11,536 nucleotides of DNA. Origin: DASSFZ01 sp036514635 (lineage in GTDB: Bacteria > Chloroflexota > Anaerolineae > Fen-1058). The DNA lies in assembly GCA_036514635.1 (NCBI GenBank), contig DATBWU010000303.1:1-11536 (forward strand), in the 5' to 3' direction. Under the pieces are notes generated by a model. That model was given only the letters and a program-made list of their open reading frames with translations, ran no database searches and was not told the DNA's origin. Positions 6,747 through 11,536 of the stretch are shown in pieces. How positions within the stretch are numbered: the stretch's first letter is position 1; each line of letters starts with the position of its first letter. Both the position numbers and the translations under genes were made by a program.

Positions 6747-6973
6747 CAGACTGCCACACCCGCTTCGGCGATGAAGGCCTCCAGAATAGAGGGGTCAACC
6801 TCCACGACATCCGGTCCGAAAGTCTCGATATGAAACTTGATCGCAGACTTTACGTCGGCTAATGCTTCCTCGTAGGTGTCTCCTTCGCCAACGACTACAC
6901 CTTTCACACCCAGTGGATAGGCCACGTAGCTATCAGGGTGCTTTTCCACGATGATCTTAAAGTGCTTCAACAT
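6746..6973 (-). CDS. hicB: HicB-like antitoxin (short form)
   Basis: This encodes 75 aa. The HicB partial RNase-H-like fold is visible: a FKIIVEKHPDSYVAYPL strand pair, GVVVGEGDTYEEALADVKSAIKFHIETFG helix region, and a short acidic tail. The usual C-terminal ribbon-helix-helix or Xre DNA-binding domain is missing, so this short HicB can probably bind and neutralise HicA but may not autoregulate. The start is ATG at 6973, with a strong AAGGAGG (6978-6984) four bases upstream. The gene begins only 18 nt after the dnaX stop codon and overlaps hicA by one base, antitoxin first. Confidence 0.85.
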   Translation of the reverse strand: MLKHFKIIVEKHPDSYVAYPLGVKGVVVGEGDTYEEALADVKSAIKFHIETFGPDVVEVDPSILEAFIAEAGVAV

Positions 6974-6991
6974 TCGTCCTCCTTCTCGATC

Positions 6992-8557
6992 TCAATCCGC
7001 CACCGGCCTGACCTGCGCGCCGAGGCGCTTGGCTTCCTGCATCACCGGGTCGTCGTCCACGACGCAGCGCGTGTGAACCCGCCGTCCGATGATCTCGCTC
7101 ATCACGTCTTCGACCAGGCGTTTGTCCTTGCCTTTCTCGAACTTATCGCGCAGCATCGCCGAGGGCCACTGCAAAACGACCGCATCTCCCTCGACGCCAA
7201 TCAGCTGGCACGAGTTCATCAGGCCCCACGTCTGCACACTGCGTGATCGCAGTCCGGACAACACCGCCGTCCACTGCGCCGTCACATCGCTCAAGGCCAG
7301 ATCGACCGTCGCTGTTTTCGTCGCAGGGGCAGGCTCGGGCGTAACCGGTTTATTCGCCGCGCCGCCGCGTGAAGAAACAGGCGGTTTCGATTGCGCCGAG
7401 GGTCTTGCCGCAGGGTTGGAGCTCACCGGCTGAGACTGGGCAGCTGCCGGTCGAGGCTCAGCCGGTGGGGCTGAGTTACCGACTCGATTCAATGCTTCCA
7501 GGTAAGCCAGTTCGAGCGGCAACTGGGGCTGCCAGCCGGACTTCAACTCGGACGCGGCCTGATTGAACAACTTGATGGCGCGCACCAGATGTTCGAGATC
7601 GAGCCGGGCAGCCTGTTCCTCCATCCGCTGGCGCTGCTCCGCAGGTGCGTTCACGTGGGCCGAATCGCCCAACTTGATCAGCATCAACCCGCGCAGGTAG
7701 TCGATGATCTGGCGCGCCAGTTGGCGCGCGTCCGCACCGCCGTCGATGGCTGCATTGATCGCATCCAAACCGCCCGCCGCATTGCCGGACGCCAGCGCAT
7801 CGACCAGCGCCATCACCCGATCGAGCGCGCCAGCGCCCAGCACCTCTTGCGCCCGTTCCAGCGTGATCGCGTCGCCGCCTGCGGCGAGCTGATCGAGCAG
7901 GCTGATCGCGTCGCGCATCGAGCCGGTGGCCTGGCGCGCGATCAACGCCAGCGCCGCCGGATCGGCCCGCAAGCCTTCGGCGTCAACCAGTTGCTGCAAA
8001 TGAGAGACGATCTCGTCCAGCGTCAAGCGCCGGAACGAGAACGGCTGGCAGCGGGAGACGATGGTAACCGGGACTTTCTGCGGATCGGTCGTGGCGAGGA
8101 CGAAGATCGCGTGCGGCGGCGGCTCTTCCAGTGTCTTGAGCAGCGCGTTGAAGGCCGGCTCGGTCAGCATGTGGACTTCATCGATAATATAAACCTTGTA
8201 GCGCGCTTCGCCCGGCGAGAAGTTGATCTTGTCGCGCAAATCGCGGATTTCGTCGATGCCGCGATTCGACGCCGCATCCAGTTCGATGAGATCGAGCAGG
8301 CGACCTTCGCCGATCGCTTTGCAGATGGAGCACGTGTCGTCGGGTCGCCGGGCCGGATCGGGGTTCAGACAGTTGACGGCTTTCGCCAGCAGGCGCGCCA
8401 TCGTCGTCTTGCCCGTGCCGCGCGGCCCGGAGAAGAGGTAGGCGTGCGCGATGCGGCCGGAGACGATCGCATTGTGCATCGTCTGCACGACGTGCTCCTG
8501 CCCGACCACTGCGTCGAACGTCTGGGGCCGCCACTTGCGATAGAGCGCTTGCGCCAT
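6992..8557 (-). CDS. dnaX: DNA polymerase III subunit gamma/tau
   Basis: This encodes 521 aa: the clamp-loader ATPase of the replicative polymerase, which loads the sliding clamp. The ATG at 8557 (MAQALYRKWRPQTFDAVVGQ) is chosen over a start 36 nt earlier because GGGAG lies 5 nt upstream and the protein begins in family register. Motifs: Walker A GPRGTGKT (44-51), zinc-finger Cys63, Cys76 and Cys79, Walker B IIDEVH (124-129), sensor 1 ATTDPQKVP, the SRC arginine finger (168-170), and sensor 2 GSMRDAISLLDQ. A Pro/Ala/Ser-rich linker (about 365-430) precedes the C-terminal tau-like domain. The first of the clustered zinc ligands is Asp73 rather than Cys. No A-rich slippery sequence for a gamma frameshift was seen. 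Confidence 0.96.
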   Translation of the reverse strand: MAQALYRKWRPQTFDAVVGQEHVVQTMHNAIVSGRIAHAYLFSGPRGTGKTTMARLLAKAVNCLNPDPARRPDDTCSICKAIGEGRLLDLIELDAASNRGIDEIRDLRDKINFSPGEARYKVYIIDEVHMLTEPAFNALLKTLEEPPPHAIFVLATTDPQKVPVTIVSRCQPFSFRRLTLDEIVSHLQQLVDAEGLRADPAALALIARQATGSMRDAISLLDQLAAGGDAITLERAQEVLGAGALDRVMALVDALASGNAAGGLDAINAAIDGGADARQLARQIIDYLRGLMLIKLGDSAHVNAPAEQRQRMEEQAARLDLEHLVRAIKLFNQAASELKSGWQPQLPLELAYLEALNRVGNSAPPAEPRPAAAQSQPVSSNPAARPSAQSKPPVSSRGGAANKPVTPEPAPATKTATVDLALSDVTAQWTAVLSGLRSRSVQTWGLMNSCQLIGVEGDAVVLQWPSAMLRDKFEKGKDKRLVEDVMSEIIGRRVHTRCVVDDDPVMQEAKRLGAQVRPVAD

Positions 8558-8577
8558 TTCTTCTCCCGGGTGCCGCA

Positions 8578-8586
8578 AGTGTAACA
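8578..8586 (-). promoter_or_regulatory. Candidate extended -10 promoter for the dnaX-hicBA-ybaB-recR operon
   Basis: On the minus strand TGTTACACT fits the extended -10 pattern TGnTAnnnT and places transcription start near 8571, giving a leader of about 14 nt that just contains the GGGAG ribosome-binding site. A nearby TTGACC (8588-8593) is too close to serve as its -35. The match is moderate, so the call is tentative. Confidence 0.35.
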
Positions 8587-8618
8587 CGGTCAACTGGCAG
8601 CGGCAAGCGAAGGCGGTT

Positions 8619-8797
8619 ATCCACGAATCTGCACGAATTATGGTCTTTAAGAAAATAATCCGGTCATGTCGTCATTCTGAGGCGCATCTGTTTGCGCCGA
8701 AGAATCTCGGCCTGCTGTGCGAGATGCTTCGCTGCGCTCAGCATGACGGTATCCGGCTTATTTTGTTAATCTTCATCATTCGAGGAGATTCGCGGAT
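8619..8797. repeat. Nested 179-bp palindrome between dnaX and the adenosyltransferase gene (element E)
   Basis: There are three nested levels. The outer arms are 8619-8642 and 8774-8797, matching at about 20 of 24 positions, with the left built on a CACGAATCTG/CACGAAT word. The middle arms are 8652-8681 and 8738-8765, sharing AAAATAANCCGG and GTCATNCTGAG. The inner arms pair GCGC..CGAAGAATCTC (8694-8708) with GAGATGCTTCGCTGCGC (8721-8737). It lies upstream of dnaX and 6 bp beyond the stop codon of the adenosyltransferase gene, between two minus-strand genes. No protein is convincingly encoded. It may be a composite of two palindromic elements, one inserted inside the other. Confidence 0.75.
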
Positions 8798-8803
8798 CCC
8801 TTC

Positions 8804-9367
8804 CTATGCTCGGCTGTTCCAATAGATATCGCTCACGCCGCGCGCATGATTTTCGTAACGAGCCACCACGAACAGTGCATCGGACAACCGGTTGAGATAT
8901 TTCACGACAAATGCGCCAATCGGCTCGACGCGGCTCAGCGCGATGGCATCGCGCTCGGCGCGGCGACATACGGCGCGCGCGACGTGCAGCGCCGCCGCCG
9001 TAGTCGATCCACCGGGCAGGATGAAGTTGTCCAGCGGCCCCAGTTGCCCGGTGAGTCGATCCATCAACTGCTCCAGCGCGTCGACGTGGCGCTGCTCGAT
9101 CTGAGGAATCTTCAGGCGCTGCTTGTCTGGCTCGAGCGTTGCCAGATCGGAACCCAGATGGAACAGATCGTTTTGAACCGCCTTCAAGGCCGGCGTGAGT
9201 TCGTCGCTCACGCCCAGGCTCAAGGCAAGCCCGATGTGCGAGTTCAACTCGTCCACCGAGCCATAGGCGGCAACGCGCGGGGAGTCTTTCGGCACACGCT
9301 GGCCGCCGATGAGACCGGTGGTTCCCTCATCGCCTTTGCCGGTGTAAATGCGCGTGAGGCGTGGCAT
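8804..9367 (-). CDS. pduO: Cob(I)yrinic acid a,c-diamide / cobalamin adenosyltransferase, PduO type
   Basis: This encodes 187 aa, the usual length of a single-domain PduO adenosyltransferase. It transfers adenosyl from ATP to cob(I)alamin to make coenzyme B12 in the cytoplasm. The N-terminal ATP-binding signature TRIYTGKGDEGTTGLIGGQR is followed by AYGSVDELNSHIG. The C-terminal half has FILPGGSTTAAALHVARAVCRRAERD and NRLSDALFVVARYEN, both family hallmarks with the active-site arginines. The start is ATG at 9367; its ribosome-binding site (GGGAGG) overlaps the last codons of the upstream gene, whose TAA is only 3 nt away, so the two are translationally coupled. Both should be controlled by the cobalamin riboswitch upstream. 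It belongs to the PduO group, not the CobA/BtuR or EutT groups. Confidence 0.94.
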   Translation of the reverse strand: MPRLTRIYTGKGDEGTTGLIGGQRVPKDSPRVAAYGSVDELNSHIGLALSLGVSDELTPALKAVQNDLFHLGSDLATLEPDKQRLKIPQIEQRHVDALEQLMDRLTGQLGPLDNFILPGGSTTAAALHVARAVCRRAERDAIALSRVEPIGAFVVKYLNRLSDALFVVARYENHARGVSDIYWNSRA

Positions 9368-9370
9368 GGC

Positions 9371-10135
9371 TTACCTCCCTTTCACTCGCGCCGCGATCAG
9401 CCATCCGCCCAGCACGAGGACAACGACTGCGAAGAGAGTATAACCACCTAACTGGTTAGATGGTTGAACAATTGGTTCGTTTGTTGGTTGGCTAGTTGGT
9501 TGGATGGTTGGATGGTTGGATGGTTGGATGGTTGGCTCATTTGTCGGTTGGGTGGTAGATTCTTCTGTGGGCTGAGGCGTGGGTTGAACCGTCGGCTCAG
9601 AAGTTGGTTGAGGTGTCAGTTGGATGGTTGGCTGGATAGTTGGTTGGTCGGTCGGCGCAGCAGGAGGAGCCGCGCATATCTGCTCAATCGTATAAACAGG
9701 CGGCGCCACCTTGTCGCCCCACGACCAGCCATCGACCGCGCCATTCGTGATAGTGTAACCGGCTGATCCCAGCGGCGAATACTGCCATGCGCCATCGATC
9801 AGGTGGAAGTAATTCCAGTATGCGCAACTCGCACCCTGGCATTGGCAGAAACACGGCTGCGAGGGATACGCGCATCCCTGGCCGCTGATCGAGCACACTG
9901 CCGAGCCTAGCCCGCCCACTTCGGCTACCGGTTTCAGACCGGAACGGGTCAGCAGATCAAGCCCGGTGATCGAAGGCTCACTGAACCGGGCACAATAGGT
10001 GGTCACTCGACCATCACCGTATCGCACGACCAGGCCGGCACGGTTCTCCCCGTTCGTTTGCGCGCCAACGGGCGCGAGGGTCACGACCCCAAGCAGTGAG
10101 GCGATCACGACAATCCATCGATGCAATCGGTTCAT
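9371..10135 (-). CDS. Secreted, membrane-anchored, Cys-rich transcobalamin-like protein (DUF4430-like)
   Basis: This encodes 254 aa. Seen: a signal peptide (1-25, ending PVGAQ), a globular region of about 30-155, a Pro/Thr/Gln repeat linker (about 161-227), and a final hydrophobic anchor (FAVVVLVLGGWLIAA) with a basic VKGR tail. The globular part has eight cysteines (48, 81, 88, 95, 97, 99, 104, 154) and the stretch YWNYFHLIDGAWQYSPLG with GAVDGWSWG. From memory this resembles the C-terminal domain of transcobalamin/intrinsic factor found in bacterial DUF4430 proteins; a search is needed to confirm. It is the first gene after a cobalamin riboswitch and 3 nt before the adenosyltransferase gene. 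I infer that it captures corrinoid at the cell surface. Gene context supports a B12 role more strongly than sequence alone. Confidence 0.72.
   Translation of the reverse strand: MNRLHRWIVVIASLLGVVTLAPVGAQTNGENRAGLVVRYGDGRVTTYCARFSEPSITGLDLLTRSGLKPVAEVGGLGSAVCSISGQGCAYPSQPCFCQCQGASCAYWNYFHLIDGAWQYSPLGSAGYTITNGAVDGWSWGDKVAPPVYTIEQICAAPPAAPTDQPTIQPTIQLTPQPTSEPTVQPTPQPTEESTTQPTNEPTIQPSNHPTIQPTSQPTNEPIVQPSNQLGGYTLFAVVVLVLGGWLIAARVKGR
9502..9533 (-). repeat. Coding 8-bp minisatellite in the Pro/Thr linker
   Basis: Four perfect tandem copies of GGATGGTT (plus strand), within a wider degenerate tract from about 9445 to 9655. Because 8 is not a multiple of 3, the coding strand reads through all three frames, giving the 8-residue period PTIQPSNH. 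The flanking tract is looser, giving QPT[I/V/N] units. Unit number is expected to vary between strains by slippage, changing linker length or, with partial units, the frame of the membrane anchor. Confidence 0.85.
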
Positions 10136-10145
10136 AAACGAAAAT

Positions 10146-10168
10146 CCCTCCGTCGGGAGAACGAAGGG
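10146..10168 (-). promoter_or_regulatory. Candidate expression platform: hairpin sequestering the ribosome-binding site
   Basis: On the minus strand CCCTTCG (10168-10162) can pair with CGGAGGG (10152-10146), one wobble pair included. The 3' arm contains the ribosome-binding site GGAGGG, 10 nt before the ATG at 10135. A second sequence, CTCCGTC (10222-10216), directly at the 3' end of the riboswitch's closing helix P1, is complementary to GACGGAG (10154-10148) in the same arm. Competing pairings of this kind suggest translational control; a terminator function (ATTTT follows the hairpin) is the alternative. Confidence 0.45.
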
Positions 10169-10221
10169 ACGCGGCGACTCGCGATCACCCCGTTCCCCGA
10201 TCCACGCGGGTATCGGACGGA

Positions 10222-10403
10222 GATCGCAGCGGGCGACCTGGCTTGTTAGTCGAGTAGTCTGATAGTCGTTAGTCTCGTAGTCACTGCGCTACAGACTACA
10301 TGACTACTCGACTACTTGACTAACTTACAGTTGCGGGACAGCGCCGGACTTCCACCGGCTTCGCCGTTCGGCCCGACCATCCGGGGTGACGGGCACTGCG
10401 ATC
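10222..10403 (-). promoter_or_regulatory. Cobalamin (B12) riboswitch aptamer
   Basis: Read on the minus strand, a perfect 8-bp closing helix P1 is formed by GATCGCAG (10403-10396) and CTGCGATC (10229-10222). Inside are the conserved core GAAGCCGGTGGAAGTCCGGC, CTGTCCCGCAACTGTAA, and the B12 box AAGCCAGGTCGCCCGC (10244-10229). These are hallmark segments of the cobalamin riboswitch class, which binds adenosylcobalamin or related corrinoids and normally represses expression when B12 is plentiful. It is upstream of the transcobalamin-like and pduO genes, both consistent with B12 function. The variable stem between CTGTAA and AAGCCAGG carries an unusual insert of about 80 nt (element F). Confidence 0.93.
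10245..10324. repeat. Short-word palindrome inside the cobalamin riboswitch (element F)
   Basis: The left arm (10245-10282) reads as degenerate 7-8 bp words ending in TAGTC: GTTAGTC, GAGTAGTC, TGATAGTC, GTTAGTC, TCGTAGTC. The right arm (10294-10324) is its inverse, built of GACTA words. The outermost 15 bases pair at 14 of 15 positions. The palindrome sits exactly between the CTGTAA and AAGCCAGG elements of the aptamer, where a variable peripheral stem is allowed, so folding as a hairpin would preserve the core. Confidence 0.82.
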
Positions 10404-10418
10404 GCAAATGACGGATAA

Positions 10419-10448
10419 ACTATAGTATGGATCGAGGCAGTCTGTCAA
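10419..10448 (-). promoter_or_regulatory. Sigma-70-type promoter for the cobalamin riboswitch operon
   Basis: On the minus strand the -35 hexamer is a perfect TTGACA (10448-10443) and the -10 is TATAGT (10424-10419), separated by 18 bp. The predicted transcription start is near 10412, about 9 nt before the first base of riboswitch helix P1. Position and quality both support it. Confidence 0.75.
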
Positions 10449-10485
10449 GACGAAAGGAACTGGCGATTACACACCAGTCGATATA

Positions 10486-10552
10486 ACCACGGAGACACGG
10501 AGTCCACGGAGATTTCAAGAGGCTTTTCTCCGTGCCTCTGTGCCTCTGTGGT
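10486..10552. repeat. Inverted repeat between the divergent vitamin promoters (element G)
   Basis: The left arm (10486-10512) is three degenerate copies of CACGGAG with 1-2 bp spacers. The right arm (10524-10552) is the reverse complement with one bulge and a few mismatches, sharing ACCAC at the end and CACGGAGA near the 11-nt loop. It lies between the leftward B12-riboswitch promoter and the rightward TPP-riboswitch promoter, upstream of both, so it would not be in either leader. Similar ACCACAGAGGCACAGAG-type strings are, from memory, widely scattered in environmental bacterial genomes. Confidence 0.75.
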
Positions 10553-10611
10553 GAGAGGTGAATAATCACCAAGAAAGGAATTGTCGAGAGAAGTCGAGGG
10601 AGTGTAGAGCG

Positions 10612-10620
10612 TGTTATAAT
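10612..10620 (+). promoter_or_regulatory. Extended -10 promoter for the TPP riboswitch and thiamine pyrophosphokinase gene
   Basis: A perfect TGTTATAAT, identical to the element in front of thrC. Transcription should start near 10627, about 10-15 nt before the TPP aptamer. No good -35 hexamer is found at normal spacing, as expected for an extended -10 promoter. Confidence 0.65.
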
Positions 10621-10637
10621 TACGGCAATCGAAGACA

Positions 10638-10738
10638 CGAACCGGAGCTGGGTGAAACCCGGCTGAGAGTGCGCCTGTCTAATGGACTACGGCGCAGACG
10701 GTCTGAACCTGACGGATAATGCCGGCGGAGGGATTACG
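10638..10738 (+). promoter_or_regulatory. Thiamine pyrophosphate (TPP) riboswitch, THI box
   Basis: The conserved elements appear in order: GGGTGAAACCCGGCTGAGAG (10650-10669), a variable P3a-type stem (GCGCC... GGCGC), then CTGAACCTGACGGATAATGC (10703-10722) followed by CGGCGGAGGGA. CTGAGA and the GGATAATGCCGGCG core are diagnostic of this class. Binding of TPP normally reduces expression. The downstream gene makes TPP, so this is direct product feedback. The ends of helix P1 are approximate. A strong intrinsic terminator follows at once. Confidence 0.95.
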
Positions 10739-10746
10739 AGCACACG

Positions 10747-10775
10747 GCCACCCACCGACGGGTGGCTTTTATTTT
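10747..10775 (+). terminator. Intrinsic terminator, expression platform of the TPP riboswitch
   Basis: A perfect 7-bp stem GCCACCC/GGGTGGC (10747-10753 with 10760-10766) with a 6-nt loop is followed by TTTTATTTT. It lies 9 nt after the aptamer and 12 nt before the thiamine pyrophosphokinase start, so it can stop transcription before the gene. I did not resolve the antiterminator partner. Confidence 0.9.
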
Positions 10776-10787
10776 GCGAGGAGCGAT

Positions 10788-11432
10788 ATGCGCGCATTGA
10801 TCTTCGCCAACGGCGACCCGACTTCACGCGAAACGGCGCACCACTGGATGCTGCCCGGTTCGATCGTCATCGCCGCCGATGGCGGCACGCGCAATGCGCT
10901 GGAGGCGGGCCTCACGCCCGACACCGTGATCGGCGACCTCGACTCGCTGCCTGAAGCGCTCCGCGCCGATCTCGAAGCGCGCGGTGTGCGCTTCATCGTT
11001 CACCCGGCGCGGAAGGACGAGACCGATCTCGAACTCGCGATCCGCCACGCGCTCGACCACGGCGCGACCGACATCGTGATCCTCAGCGCGCTCGGCGGAC
11101 GTTGGGACCAGTCGCTGGCGAACATCCTGCTGCTTACGCTGCCTGCGCTGCGCGACGTGCCGACGCAGATTGTCGATCATCGCCAAACCATCACCCTCGT
11201 CACCGGTGGGCGAGAAGCGCGGATCGACGGCCACATCGGCGACACGCTCTCGCTCCTGGCGCTGAGCGGCGACGCGCGCGGTGTGACGATCGAGGGCTGC
11301 GAGTATCCCCTGACCGATGGGGCGCTGCCCTTCGGCAAGACACTTGGGATCAGCAATGTGCTGGCCGAGCCGGCCGCCAGGGTCGGCGTGAAAGAAGGAA
11401 TCGTGCTGGCAATCCATGCGCGTAAAACGTGA
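10788..11432 (+). CDS. thiN: Thiamine pyrophosphokinase
   Basis: This encodes 214 aa, the usual length of the bacterial enzyme. It transfers pyrophosphate from ATP to thiamine, giving TPP and AMP, and allows salvage of free thiamine. Family motifs: AADGG (29-33), GDLDS (49-53), KDETDLELAI (76-85), ALGGRWDQSLANI (101-113), then a C-terminal thiamine-binding part with DTLSLLALSG and GKTLGISN. The start is ATG at 10788 with GAGGAG five bases upstream. An in-frame ATG at 10719 lies inside the riboswitch core and is rejected. The gene is controlled by the TPP riboswitch and terminator directly upstream. Confidence 0.93.
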   Translation: MRALIFANGDPTSRETAHHWMLPGSIVIAADGGTRNALEAGLTPDTVIGDLDSLPEALRADLEARGVRFIVHPARKDETDLELAIRHALDHGATDIVILSALGGRWDQSLANILLLTLPALRDVPTQIVDHRQTITLVTGGREARIDGHIGDTLSLLALSGDARGVTIEGCEYPLTDGALPFGKTLGISNVLAEPAARVGVKEGIVLAIHARKT

Positions 11433-11479
11433 CGCGTTCCACGATGCAACCTATGCTAAGTCACCGGGAGGAAAGTGAC

Positions 11480-11536
11480 ATGAAGACTCGAATCGTCCTG
11501 TCGTTTCTCAGTCTGTGCGCGCTATTCGCATCGGCG
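11480..11536 (+). CDS. Start of a secreted-protein gene, cut by the window edge
   Basis: Only 19 codons are visible. ATG at 11480 follows GGGAGGAAAG with good spacing. The peptide MKTRIVLSFLSLCALFASA is a typical signal peptide start: basic, then hydrophobic, with small residues. It lies 47 nt after thiN on the same strand and may share its riboswitch control. A thiamine ABC-transporter binding protein would fit the context, but that is a guess. The Cys is not in a clear lipobox. Confidence 0.6.
   Translation, partial: MKTRIVLSFLSLCALFASA

Noticed and set aside
6992..8557. Programmed frameshift in dnaX giving a short gamma form
   Set aside because: No A-rich slippery heptamer with a downstream stem was found near the domain III/IV boundary. 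Only the full-length product is supported.
7589..8584. Long plus-strand open frame opposite dnaX
   Set aside because: It is antisense to a certain dnaX, has Arg/Gln-rich composition and shows no recognisable motif.
8588..8593. TTGACC as a -35 element for dnaX
   Set aside because: It is only 4 bp from the best -10 candidate, and no other -10 lies at the correct distance.
10719..10787. Earlier in-frame ATG for thiamine pyrophosphokinase
   Set aside because: This ATG is part of the conserved GGATAATGCCGGCG core of the TPP riboswitch, and the terminator would then be coding.

Overview
This window looks like a chromosomal segment of a GC-rich, free-living bacterium, most probably a member of the Chloroflexota. 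The clues are a gingipain-type C25 peptidase, Thr/Pro-rich surface proteins with C-terminal membrane anchors, a riboswitch-controlled transcobalamin-like protein, and spacers filled with short-word inverted repeats. The lineage is inferred from gene content; no rRNA or marker phylogeny is available here. Most genes are housekeeping or cofactor genes, and no phage, insertion sequence with transposase, or CRISPR array is visible.

Layout, left to right. (1) The 3' part of a C25 peptidase gene, a roughly 210-bp MITE-like palindrome, and a small secreted Thr/Pro-rich protein with a C-terminal membrane anchor. (2) An MFS transporter, then threonine synthase (thrC) and homoserine kinase (thrB), which catalyse the last two steps of threonine synthesis. 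A 14-bp tandem array separates thrC from thrB and runs up to the thrB start codon. (3) On the minus strand, dnaX, hicB, hicA, ybaB and recR: the classic dnaX-ybaB-recR replication/repair cluster with a HicBA-type toxin-antitoxin pair between dnaX and ybaB. (4) On the minus strand, a cobalamin riboswitch driving a two-gene unit: a secreted, membrane-anchored, cysteine-rich transcobalamin-like protein followed 3 nt later by a PduO-type cobalamin adenosyltransferase. (5) On the plus strand, diverging from (4), a TPP riboswitch with an intrinsic terminator in front of thiamine pyrophosphokinase, then the start of another secreted-protein gene.

Two themes stand out. First, a vitamin-sensing control region at about 10140-10790 carries two different riboswitches back to back, B12 leftward and TPP rightward, each governing genes of its own cofactor. 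Second, most intergenic gaps over 60 bp contain a different inverted repeat whose arms are degenerate tandem copies of a 7-10 bp word. One of these palindromes sits inside the cobalamin riboswitch as a peripheral stem, one has replaced the thrB ribosome-binding region and supplied the thrC stop codon, and one forms a nested 179-bp palindrome upstream of dnaX.
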